Positions 20,627-28,858 of a stretch of DNA of 64,000 nucleotides are shown here, in pieces; position 1 is the stretch's first letter; each line of letters starts with the position of its first letter. The stretch is taken from positions 3,286,001-3,350,000 of the forward strand of contig NC_018513.1 of the NCBI RefSeq assembly GCF_000292915.1, read 5' to 3'. The notes under the pieces are model-generated. The model was given only the letters and a program-made list of their open reading frames with translations, did not search any database and had not been told where the DNA came from. A program made the position numbers and the translations under genes. Source of the DNA: Burkholderia cepacia GG4 (GTDB taxonomy: Bacteria > Pseudomonadota > Gammaproteobacteria > Burkholderiales > Burkholderiaceae).

Positions 20627-21760
20627 TCAGGCCCGCGCGCCAAGCCGCCAGAGCGACGTCACCTCGGCGCGGCGCGCCGCGTACAGCGGATCGTCCGCGT
20701 CGGCCGACTTCGGGTGCGCGGGGCGGATGTCTTCGCGGCCGAGCACGACGAGACCGGCTGCGTCGATCCATTGCAGCAGCGACTCGCGCGGCCGCAGGCC
20801 GAGATGCTCGGCGAAATCGGACAGGATCAGCCAGCCTTCGCCGCCCGGTTCGAGATGGTCGGCGAGCCCGGCGAGGAAACCGCGCAGCATGCGGCTGTCG
20901 GGATCGTAGACCGCGTATTCGATCGGCGCGCTCGGACGGGCCGGCACCCACGGCGGGTTGCAGACGACGAGCGGCGCGCGGCCGGCCGGAAACAGGTCGG
21001 CCTCGACGACGTCGACGCGCTCGGCATGACCAAGCCGCGCGACGTTCTCGCGGGCGCACGCGAGCGCGCGCGGATCCTGGTCGGTCGCGACGATTCGCTC
21101 GACGCCGCGCGACGCGAGCACGGCCGCGAGCACGCCGGTGCCCGTGCCGATGTCGAACGCGAGCGACGTCGCGGGCAGCGGCGTGCGCGCGACGAGTTCG
21201 ACGTATTCGCCGCGCACCGGCGAGAACACGCCGTAATGCGGATGGATCGGCGCGCCGCCGAGCGCCGGAATCGGCACGCCCTTCTTGCGCCATTCGTGCG
21301 CACCGACGAGGCCGAGCAGTTCGCGCAGCGACACGACCGACGGCGCGCCGCCCGGGCCGTACGCTTCCTCGCACGCGGCGCGCACGTCGGGCGCGCGGCG
21401 CAGCGGGATCGTGTAGTCGGCGTCGAGCGGAATCAGCAGCATCCCGAGCGTGCGGGCGCGCTGCGATTGCGCGAGCCGGTGCAGGTTGAAGGCTTCGACG
21501 CCGGCCGCGGCCTTCGCCTTCTTCGGCTTGCGTTCGACGCGGCGCGCCATCGCCTGCACGAGCTGGCGCGCATTCTGGAAGTCGCCCTGCCAGACCAGCG
21601 CGGTGCCCTCGCAGGCGAGGCGGTACGCCGCGTCGGCGGTGAGGCGGTCGTCGGCGGACACCGCGCGCTTGGGCGGCTGCACGCCGGCTTCGGAACGCCA
21701 GCACACGGCATGTTCGGCGCCATCGGCGTCGGTCCAGTGGAAAACGGGGAAATCGGTCAC
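20627..21760 (-). CDS. Class I methyltransferase with NPPW motif
   Basis: This protein of 377 residues from GTG 21760 (VTDFPVFHW) has a SAM-binding motif FDIGTGTGVLA and a catalytic-type VCNPPWVP about 65 residues later. That pattern modifies planar NH groups in Gln, Asn or nucleobases. The N-terminal 180 residues, with HRLAQSQRARTLGM, form a separate domain not recognised here. The frame is open to 21850, so the start is uncertain. The target is unknown. It is followed by another methyltransferase on the same strand, and the two may be co-expressed. Confidence 0.78.
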   Translation of the reverse strand: MTDFPVFHWTDADGAEHAVCWRSEAGVQPPKRAVSADDRLTADAAYRLACEGTALVWQGDFQNARQLVQAMARRVERKPKKAKAAAGVEAFNLHRLAQSQRARTLGMLLIPLDADYTIPLRRAPDVRAACEEAYGPGGAPSVVSLRELLGLVGAHEWRKKGVPIPALGGAPIHPHYGVFSPVRGEYVELVARTPLPATSLAFDIGTGTGVLAAVLASRGVERIVATDQDPRALACARENVARLGHAERVDVVEADLFPAGRAPLVVCNPPWVPARPSAPIEYAVYDPDSRMLRGFLAGLADHLEPGGEGWLILSDFAEHLGLRPRESLLQWIDAAGLVVLGREDIRPAHPKSADADDPLYAARRAEVTSLWRLGARA

Positions 21761-21895
21761 GCGAGCTCGGCTACGGTTGGCTTCAGACAGGCGGCGCTCC
21801 TGTATTGCGCCGCGCGGACCACACCATACCGCGCTTTGCCCGTGCGGCAAAGCGCGGGTTCCCCCCCCTTTCGGCGGGTGCGACCGGTGCGCCGC

Positions 21896-22390
21896 CTACC
21901 CGCCCCATCCCGGCATCGCCGGCATGCGCAACGTGCCCGCATCGCTGAAATGCACGGTGCCGAGCACCCCGCCCGCGAGCCGGCCGCGCAGCGCGTACGG
22001 CAACTCGCCGTTCGCGGCCGCGCCGGGCAGGTTCCACGCCTGTCGCGCGGCGGCGAACGCCGATACCGAAACGGGTACCTCGATCACCGCCTCGCCGAAC
22101 CGCGGCACGATGCCGGTGCGATCGCTGACGCCGCTCGCGAACGGCGTGCCGTTCAGGTCGAGCGCGACCGAAATGCCGTCGTATTCGATCGGCGCGTCGT
22201 TCGGGTTCTGCACGCGCAGCTTCAGGCTGAAGCGCATCTCGAGGCCCTGCCCGACGAGCGGATCGAGCCCGGCGACGGACACGCTCACGGGCTCGCGCGT
22301 CAGACCCGCGCAACCGCCGAGCATGAGCACGGCAGCGACCAGCAGCAGCAAGGTGCGCAGCGGTGCGATACGGAACAGGGTTCGTGGCAT
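21896..22390 (-). CDS. LEA-type-2/WHy-domain lipoprotein
   Basis: This 164-residue lipoprotein has a signal peptide ending in a lipobox LGGC (Cys27). The mature part contains one immunoglobulin-like LEA_2/WHy domain, including LRVQNPNDAPIEYDGISVAL, the hallmark Asn-Pro-Asn block of this family. These envelope-anchored proteins are often linked to desiccation or stress, but the exact role is unproven. ATG 22390 has GGAGG upstream and gives the clean signal peptide. Confidence 0.85.
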   Translation of the reverse strand: MPRTLFRIAPLRTLLLLVAAVLMLGGCAGLTREPVSVSVAGLDPLVGQGLEMRFSLKLRVQNPNDAPIEYDGISVALDLNGTPFASGVSDRTGIVPRFGEAVIEVPVSVSAFAAARQAWNLPGAAANGELPYALRGRLAGGVLGTVHFSDAGTLRMPAMPGWGG

Positions 22391-23031
22391 GGGCTGGCCT
22401 CCTTGCGGCAATCGATCGACGGTCGTCATGCATTGTACCGAGCGCAACCGGCAACACCCCGATTCGTAGTTTTTGCACACCACCGAGATAGTTAATAGAT
22501 TAAAACTACGGGAAAATCCTTCAAACGGAAAGTGAATCAATGTCTCTCTCCATTCAATTCCCCGAAACAACTTCAATAGACGCATTTTCTAATTTTTTCG
22601 TTTCCTTTACCCAAACCCATCAAGTATATTTACGCATCCTTCGAGCAGGCCGACAAACCTTGTAGCCGCATGACGGCGATTTTACGGAACGGCGACACGC
22701 CGTCCTTCCGTCCTGCGGCCTGGTACGGCCAGCCCCGTGGGTCGTCGGTTCAAAGGGAAGGCACGCCCACCGCAGGTGTGCGGCCCCGTGTCGTGCGCGC
22801 GAAATCAATTCAGTACAACACGCGCCCGGCCATTTTGAACCGGCAAGTTAACCGACATCCGGAAACACAGAGGGGGCAGTAAACCATGATTACCTTCACG
22901 TAGTCGGCCGGCCGTCTTTTCGAATAATCCGTCATTAGCATTTCTCGTCGCCGTTGATTAACGGCGGGGGATTTCTTTTGCCGGCGTTTTCGCAGCACTG
23001 AACGATTCTTTCAACAATCGAGGTTTCAGTC
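22391..23031. other. 641-base intergenic region without a supported gene
   Basis: The stretch holds upstream regions of the divergent LEA lipoprotein and M1 peptidase genes. It is notably AT-rich between about 22480 and 22640. A small stem (GCCGTT-GATT-AACGGC) lies near 22950. A five-codon frame at 22886 has a purine-rich leader but no other support. I see no RNA gene or repeat. Confidence 0.55.
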
Positions 23032-25215
23032 ATGTCGATCAACATTCACAAGATGCGTTATCTGCCGCTCGTTGCCGCGCTCGCACTCGCCGGGTGCGGC
23101 GGCGACGACAGTGGCGTGGGCTCGGCTTCCGCGCTCAGTTCCGCCGGCGCGCCGCACTCGGGCTCGTCGCCCGCCGCCAACACGCCACCGAGCGCACCTC
23201 AGCCAGCCGCATCCAACGTCGACAAGAGCGTATCGCCTGTCGAGCTGCCGGACACCGTGGTACCGGTCAACTACCGGCTGTGGTTCCGCCCGAACGACGC
23301 GCTGAACGCGTTTGACGGGCGTGCGGACGTCGAGATCAAGGTGCTGAAGCCGGTCAACAACATCGTGATCGCCGGCCACCGGATCAAGTTCACGAACGGC
23401 CGCATCACGCTGCAGCCGGGCAACATCCAGCTGATCGCGACGCCGCAGGACAAGGGCGACTTCTACCAGCTGCGCCCCGTGAGCGGCACGATCGCGCCGG
23501 GCAACTATTCGCTGCACATGGAGTGGTCGGGCATCATCAACTTCAAGTCGTATGACGATCCGGTCAACCAGACCGGCGGCAGTTGCGGCAACGATCCGTA
23601 TCCGGGCTGCTCGGCCGCGGAAGGCGTGTTCCGGGTCGACCTGAAGGGCACCGACGGCAAGACGAGCGGCGCGATCCTCACGCAGGGCGAAACCAACCTG
23701 TCGCGCCAATGGTTCCCGGGCTGGGACGAACCGGCGTTCCGTCCGACCTATGAAGTAACGGCCGAAGTGCCGCAGAGCTGGCGCGTCGTGTCGAACGCGG
23801 CCGAGAAACCGTCGACCAACGTCGGCGGCGGCTACAAGCTCGTGCAGTTCGAGAAGACCCCGCCGATGCCGTCGTACCTGCTGTTCTTCGGCGGCGGTCT
23901 GTTCGATACCTACGAGGACGACTTCTCGAGCCCGCTGCCGGGCGGCAAGGGCGGCCTGCACCTGCGCGTGTTCACGCCGCCGGGCATGAGCGACTGGGCG
24001 AAGCCGGCGATGGACCGCACCAAGCAGGCGCTCGACTTCTATTACCGCTACACCGGCATCCCGCTGCCGCTGACGAAGTTCGATACGGTCGCCGCGAACG
24101 ACGCGTTCAAGGAACAGAAGGACCTGAACTTCGGCGGGATGGAAAACTGGGGGTCGATCCTCGAGTTCGCCGACGACATCCTGCCGCAGCCGGGCCAGCC
24201 GATGTCGCGTTACGGTAACGAGGTGCTGACGCACGAAGTCGCGCACCAGTGGTTCGGCGATCTCGTCACGGCCGACTGGTGGGACAACGTCTGGCTCAAC
24301 GAGTCGTTCGCGACGTTCTTCGAAACCAAGACGACGATCCAGTTCTTCCCCGACCAGTTCAGCTGGCTCGACCAGGTGAAGAACAAGTACCGCGTGATCA
24401 ACCGCGACATCGGCCCGAACGCGTTCCCGGTCGCGCCGAACTTCAACGACTGGGCGTCGAACGACTTCGTGCTGAGCGCGAGCGCATTCACGTACGACAA
24501 GGGCGGCCATGTGCTGAAGACGCTCGAGAACTATCTCGGCGAGCAGACATTGCGCCGGGGCCTGCAGCAATACCTGGTCGACTACTCGTTCGGCAACGGC
24601 ACGCCGAGGCGTCTGTGGGATGCACTGTCGAAGGAAAGCGGCCAGGCGATCGGCGCGATCGGCGACAGCTATGTGCGTCAGACGGGCGTGCCGCTGATCT
24701 CGCTCGACACGCAGTGCGACATGACGAAGAACCAGACGGTCGTCACGCTGAAACAGCAACCGTTCCCGAACAAGAACGCGTATCCGGGCCTGCAGTGGAC
24801 GGTGCCGATCACGCTCGCGTACGGCCAGGGTCTCGCGAAACACACGACGCTCGCGCTGAAGGATACGCAGACGCAGACGCGGATCGACGGCTGCACGGGC
24901 GTGGTCGCGGATCCGACCGGTCTCGACTACTACGTCGTGAACTACAGCGACGCCGCGTGGAGCGGCCTGCTCACGCAGGTCAACGGCTCGACCGATCCGG
25001 TGCTGCTCGCGAACCTGAAGAGCGAAGCCGCGCTGCTCGTCGCGAACAACCTCGCGCCGGCTTCGCGTTCGACGTCGATCGGCTCGGTCGCTTCGCCGGC
25101 CGCGATGAAGCTGCGTCAGACGCCGAGCTTCGACGGCATCGTGCCGACGGTGAAGGAACGTCCGTCGCTGCGCTACCAGGGCATGTTCAAGCCGCGCAAG
25201 ACGGTGGCTCAGTAA
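23032..25215 (+). CDS. M1-family zinc aminopeptidase, lipoprotein
   Basis: This 727-residue peptidase has a lipoprotein signal with lipobox ALAGC (Cys22), then a Ser/Pro-rich linker. The gluzincin zinc site is complete: HEVAH (His401, Glu402, His405) and Glu424 in WLNESFATF. The exopeptidase motif GGMENWG precedes it. It is shorter than cytosolic PepN (about 870) and, unlike PepN, should be anchored on the cell envelope and trim peptides outside the cytoplasm. It is monocistronic with a terminator after it. Confidence 0.92.
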   Translation: MSINIHKMRYLPLVAALALAGCGGDDSGVGSASALSSAGAPHSGSSPAANTPPSAPQPAASNVDKSVSPVELPDTVVPVNYRLWFRPNDALNAFDGRADVEIKVLKPVNNIVIAGHRIKFTNGRITLQPGNIQLIATPQDKGDFYQLRPVSGTIAPGNYSLHMEWSGIINFKSYDDPVNQTGGSCGNDPYPGCSAAEGVFRVDLKGTDGKTSGAILTQGETNLSRQWFPGWDEPAFRPTYEVTAEVPQSWRVVSNAAEKPSTNVGGGYKLVQFEKTPPMPSYLLFFGGGLFDTYEDDFSSPLPGGKGGLHLRVFTPPGMSDWAKPAMDRTKQALDFYYRYTGIPLPLTKFDTVAANDAFKEQKDLNFGGMENWGSILEFADDILPQPGQPMSRYGNEVLTHEVAHQWFGDLVTADWWDNVWLNESFATFFETKTTIQFFPDQFSWLDQVKNKYRVINRDIGPNAFPVAPNFNDWASNDFVLSASAFTYDKGGHVLKTLENYLGEQTLRRGLQQYLVDYSFGNGTPRRLWDALSKESGQAIGAIGDSYVRQTGVPLISLDTQCDMTKNQTVVTLKQQPFPNKNAYPGLQWTVPITLAYGQGLAKHTTLALKDTQTQTRIDGCTGVVADPTGLDYYVVNYSDAAWSGLLTQVNGSTDPVLLANLKSEAALLVANNLAPASRSTSIGSVASPAAMKLRQTPSFDGIVPTVKERPSLRYQGMFKPRKTVAQ

Positions 25216-25281
25216 CGCGGTCCGGCCGACCGGTGCCGCGCGATGCGCGGCGTCGGCCGACATGCGCTTGACGCTGTTCGG

Positions 25282-25308
25282 CGGGCCCCGCGTGCGGGGC
25301 CCGTTTTT
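25282..25308 (+). terminator. Terminator after M1 peptidase
   Basis: CGGGCCCCG and CGGGGCCCG form a 9-bp stem with a 4-base loop, followed by five T residues. Confidence 0.88.
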
Positions 25309-25400
25309 CGTGGCGCGCGCTCACGCTGCTGCGCTGACGCGGCCGTCGCCGTGCGGCATGTGAATGCGCGCCGCCGCGCCGCGCCGGCGCCGCGCGGCCG

Positions 25401-26429
25401 CTAGCGATCGTTGCGGCGGCGAAACGCCCACCACGCGGCGAGCGCGGTGAAGCCCGCAACCAGCAGCACCATCAGCCAGAACCCGTGCTTGTTTTCCGAG
25501 AACGGCACGCCGCCGACGTTCATCCCGAAGAAGCCCGCGACGATGTTGATCGGCAGCGCGATCACGGTCACGAGCGTCAGCGTGAACAGCGTCCGGTTGT
25601 TCTGCTCGTCGAGCCGCGAGCCGATCTCTTCCTGCAGCAACTTGATTCGCTCGTTGAGTCCTGACAGATCGGCGAGCACCAGCGAGAACGCTTCGGTCGA
25701 CTCGCGCAATTCCTGCACGTCCTCGGGATGCAGCCACGCGGGCGGCTTGGCGAGCAACCGGAAGATCGAACCGGGCTCGGGCGCCAGCATGCGCTGCAGC
25801 CGCGTCAGCGTGCGGCGCATCGCGCCGAGCTCGACGCGGTTCGACGTAAGCCGTTGCGACAGGAAGCGATCCTCGATGCGGTCGACGTCGACGCTCGTGC
25901 GTCGCATGATCTGGATCAGCAGGTCGGCCTGGTCGTGCAGCAGGTGCACGAGCAGTTCGGTCGGCGACCGGAACTGCTCGCCGTCGCGCACGCATGCGCG
26001 CAGCGTGTCGACCGAGCGCAACGGCTTGAGCCGCGCGGTGACCATGATGCGCCGCTCGACGTGGACGAACAGCGTCGCGATTTCCGACGGCGTCAGTTCG
26101 AGGTTGAACATCACGTCGTTGACGATCGCGCGCAACGCGCCGTCCTCCTGCTCGATGCGCGTCGAGCGCGACCCTTCGTGAAGAAATTCGAAGAAGCTGT
26201 CAGGCAGCCCGAGGTGCGTGCGCATCCAGCGCTCGCTCGCGCCGTGCGCGAGGTTGAAGTGCAGCCAGACGAAGTCGTCCGATGCGGCCGCATCGCGCTC
26301 GCGGCACGTGCGCAGCCATGCGGCGGCCGCGTCGGCATCGAGCATCGCGCCCGACCCGCCCGGAACGAAGCGGAATCCGCACACCATGCCGGACGTATCG
26401 GCACCGTAAGTCTGTACGATCAGGTCCAT
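25401..26429 (-). CDS. zntB: CorA/ZntB-family metal transporter
   Basis: This 342-residue protein has a large N-terminal cytoplasmic alpha/beta funnel domain, a long stalk helix and two C-terminal membrane helices. The pore signature GMN is in FFGMNVGGVPF, with an acidic/His loop after it (SENKHG). ZntB-type proteins carry Zn2+ with protons, whereas CorA carries Mg2+; the GMNVGGVP loop and length favour the ZntB side, but the metal cannot be settled from sequence. A palindrome lies about 100 bases upstream. Confidence 0.85.
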   Translation of the reverse strand: MDLIVQTYGADTSGMVCGFRFVPGGSGAMLDADAAAAWLRTCRERDAAASDDFVWLHFNLAHGASERWMRTHLGLPDSFFEFLHEGSRSTRIEQEDGALRAIVNDVMFNLELTPSEIATLFVHVERRIMVTARLKPLRSVDTLRACVRDGEQFRSPTELLVHLLHDQADLLIQIMRRTSVDVDRIEDRFLSQRLTSNRVELGAMRRTLTRLQRMLAPEPGSIFRLLAKPPAWLHPEDVQELRESTEAFSLVLADLSGLNERIKLLQEEIGSRLDEQNNRTLFTLTLVTVIALPINIVAGFFGMNVGGVPFSENKHGFWLMVLLVAGFTALAAWWAFRRRNDR

Positions 26430-26531
26430 CGTGTCGAAGGTCGTGCGGCGCGCGCCGCGCCGCGCATTGCGCCTCGCGGCACCACGCCGGGAAAAGAAAG
26501 GAGACGTATGCCCGACGCGGGTGACGCTCTC

Positions 26532-26544
26532 GTGACAGTGTCAC
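26532..26544. promoter_or_regulatory. 13-base palindrome upstream of zntB-like gene
   Basis: GTGACAGTGTCAC is a perfect palindrome about a central base, 103 bases before the zntB-like start and close to the terminator of the next gene. It could be a regulator site; no partner was identified. Confidence 0.35.
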
Positions 26545-26571
26545 ATGCGATTATCGCCGCAACCGGCGCCC

Positions 26572-26604
26572 CAAAAACAACGCGCCGCCCGTTGGGGCGG
26601 CGCG
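26572..26604 (-). terminator. Terminator after the Ala-rich membrane protein gene
   Basis: CGCGCCGCCC and GGGCGGCGCG form a 10-bp stem with GTTG loop. On the minus strand it is followed by TTGTTTTTGG, as expected for termination of the gene ending at 26638. Confidence 0.88.
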
Positions 26605-26637
26605 TATGCGATGAACGGGTTGGGGCAAGACCGCTGA

Positions 26638-27591
26638 CTACTGGCGCGTCTCCGACTGCGCGGCGGTCGGGCATGCCGGATCCTTGCCCCAGTGGCCGTC
26701 GCAGACACGCCAGCGGCACAGCTGATCCTCGAAGAAACCGCGCTCCGAACAATCCTTCACGCGCGACGCAAGCGAGCCGCCCGTCGACGCGGCCGCCTTG
26801 GTCGGCACGACCTGGCCCTTCTGCCCGGCTGTCTTCTTGTCGGCCGGCTTCGTGCGTGCAACCAGCGCGGCGAGCAGATCGGCATCCGGATCGTCCTTGC
26901 CGGCCCCCTTCGCGCCCGCGGTACGGGCCGTCGCTTCGCGACGCTTCTTCGCCTGCGCGAGTTCCGCCTGCTGCTCCTTATGATGCTTGCGCGCCTCCGC
27001 CTTCGCGTCGGCCTTGCTGCGTGCGGCGACCTTGTCGTTCTTCGCGGCGTCGGCCTTCGCGGTTTTCGTCGTCGCTGCGACGGCGGCCGTCGCGGCGGCG
27101 GCAGCGCCTGCCGTGGCTGCGCCCGACGCATCGTCGGCACCGTTCGCGAGTGCGCGCGACAGGCGACTATTGTCCGCGCCGGACGCGGACGATGCGGACG
27201 CAACGGCCTGGGACGCCGCATCGTCATTGACGATCGTGGCCGGTTGCACGGCGGGGGCGGCCGATGCGGCGTTCTGCGCGACCTGCACGACGGCACCGCT
27301 CGCGGGCTCGACCTTCGCAGGTGCCGGCGCGGGCGCGGCGGCCACGACGGCCTGCTCGCCAGATGGTTGCTGCCAGCGCCAGGCGCCCCAGCCGCCGACG
27401 GCGACCACGAGCGCGACGACGGCCGCGATCGGCCCCTTCAGCGAACGGCGCGGCGCTTCGGCCTGCGGCGTGACACGTCCTTCCAGATTCGCGAGAATGC
27501 GCGACTGCTGAGCCCCCCCCTCGCCTGCCGGTTTCGTATCGGACAGCAGGCTGGGCGGGGCTTTCGAATTTGAATTTTCCGGCGCACTCAT
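26638..27591 (-). CDS. Ala-rich single-pass membrane protein with Cys-rich tail
   Basis: This 317-residue protein has a cytoplasmic N-terminus of about 50 residues, one membrane span (about 53-71), a long Ala/Lys low-complexity region likely to be periplasmic, and a compact C-terminal segment with four cysteines (KDCSERGFFEDQLCRWRVC, then HWGKDPACP). The tail looks like a folded disulfide-bonded unit and is the only part likely to be conserved. No family is recognised. It is divergent from tagX, so a link to the type VI cluster is possible but unproven. Confidence 0.7.
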   Translation of the reverse strand: MSAPENSNSKAPPSLLSDTKPAGEGGAQQSRILANLEGRVTPQAEAPRRSLKGPIAAVVALVVAVGGWGAWRWQQPSGEQAVVAAAPAPAPAKVEPASGAVVQVAQNAASAAPAVQPATIVNDDAASQAVASASSASGADNSRLSRALANGADDASGAATAGAAAAATAAVAATTKTAKADAAKNDKVAARSKADAKAEARKHHKEQQAELAQAKKRREATARTAGAKGAGKDDPDADLLAALVARTKPADKKTAGQKGQVVPTKAAASTGGSLASRVKDCSERGFFEDQLCRWRVCDGHWGKDPACPTAAQSETRQ

Positions 27592-27712
27592 TCAGCGTCT
27601 CATTGAATCCTGGTTTAATTCACCGCGATAATATAGCCCGGCCGCTCAAAGCAGCCTGATTCTAAGAGCAAGCATTGCAAAACACAATCAATTCCAATTT
27701 CCGGGGATTTCG

Positions 27713-28558
27713 TTGATTGCCGTCGCACTCGTCGCCTATTTCGCCCTTGCCGTCGCGGTTGCGGCACTGTTGCTTTTACCGGGTATCCGCGCGACCGTTT
27801 TCGAATCCGTCGCCGAGTTTCACGGCCGTCTAACGCGCCGTGCGAACGATCGCGCCGCGCGCACGCGAAGTCAGATTGTTAAATCGGCAACCGTTACGCG
27901 CAGCGCATTAAGTGACGCGCAAAATTTACTGATTCGGCGGCGCTTGATGATTATGGTGTCGGCAGGTATTCTTGCGACGCCGCCATTGGTGGCCATTGCG
28001 TTACGCGGTCGGCAATTGTTTCAGTACGACGACACGGCGCGCGTGCCCGACGAGAAGATCGCCGCGCTGCTGCAGGGCGAGCAGCTCGTGCCGCCCCCGC
28101 CGTTGCCGCCGGAAGTCTTTGCCACGAAGGAAGTCGAACAGGTGCGGCCGGCGCTGAAGGACGCGAGCCGCGACTGGAACCTGCTGGATCCCGATTTCCG
28201 TACGCGTTTGCTGCTGGTCTACAAGATCATGCACGAACAATATGGTTATGAAATGGCGCTGCTGGAAGGTTATCGGAGTCCGGAACGCCAGAACCGGCTC
28301 GCGCAGATGGGCACCAACGTGACCAATGCGGCAGCGTTCCAGAGTTATCACCAGTTCGGGCTCGCGGCCGACAATGCGTTCTTGCGCGACGGCAAGCTGG
28401 TCATTTCCGAGAAAGATCCCTGGGCGATGCGCGGCTACCAGTTGTACGGACAGGTTGCCGAACAGGTCGGCCTGACCTGGGGTGGCCGCTGGAAAATGAT
28501 GGATCTCGGGCACGTGGAATACCATAAACCCGGTTTTAAACTGGGACGCGGCAGCTAG
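27713..28558 (+). CDS. tagX: TagX-like M15 peptidoglycan peptidase of the type VI cluster
   Basis: This 281-residue membrane-anchored peptidase has hydrophobic segments at about 2-23 and 79-97. The M15/VanY-type zinc site is visible: H213 and D220 in YHQFGLAAD and H267 with E269 in DLGHVEYH. In Acinetobacter, TagX cuts peptidoglycan peptide bridges to let the secretion machine through the wall; the same role is inferred here. The start is TTG 27713 behind GGGGAT, the only plausible one covering the first helix. The catalytic domain lies on the periplasmic side. tssM follows after 300 bases. Confidence 0.85.
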   Translation: MIAVALVAYFALAVAVAALLLLPGIRATVFESVAEFHGRLTRRANDRAARTRSQIVKSATVTRSALSDAQNLLIRRRLMIMVSAGILATPPLVAIALRGRQLFQYDDTARVPDEKIAALLQGEQLVPPPPLPPEVFATKEVEQVRPALKDASRDWNLLDPDFRTRLLLVYKIMHEQYGYEMALLEGYRSPERQNRLAQMGTNVTNAAAFQSYHQFGLAADNAFLRDGKLVISEKDPWAMRGYQLYGQVAEQVGLTWGGRWKMMDLGHVEYHKPGFKLGRGS

Positions 28559-28858
28559 TCAGGGCTGCCGTACAAGAAATAATGAGGGCGGCATGGGCTT
28601 TTTAATCACCCGGCAGGAAACGATTTGGGCGGCGCAATCGATTGGGCATTCCGTTGCGCGATTTTGTCAGGCCGCCGCTTCCGTTTTAATTCTCACAGCG
28701 TCCTTTCATTAATGCGCGCGCCTTCTCCGCTGCCGCGGGCGCATTGATGCCAGCCCCCTTCACCCCGTTTGACCGCGTGGCGACACATCGCGGCGCCACC
28801 CTAGCCGCTCGGCGCGCCTGCGTCGCCTCACCGAATCGCACCGGAACCTGAACGTCCT
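28559..28858. other. Leader region before tssM
   Basis: No gene is supported in these 300 bases. It is AT-richer than its surroundings near 28570-28720 and probably holds the tssM-tagF-ompA promoter, though no clear -35/-10 pair stands out. Confidence 0.5.

Noticed and set aside
22886..22903. Five-codon leader peptide (MITFT) after a purine-rich site
   Set aside because: Too short to support without conservation or a downstream gene in a sensible distance.
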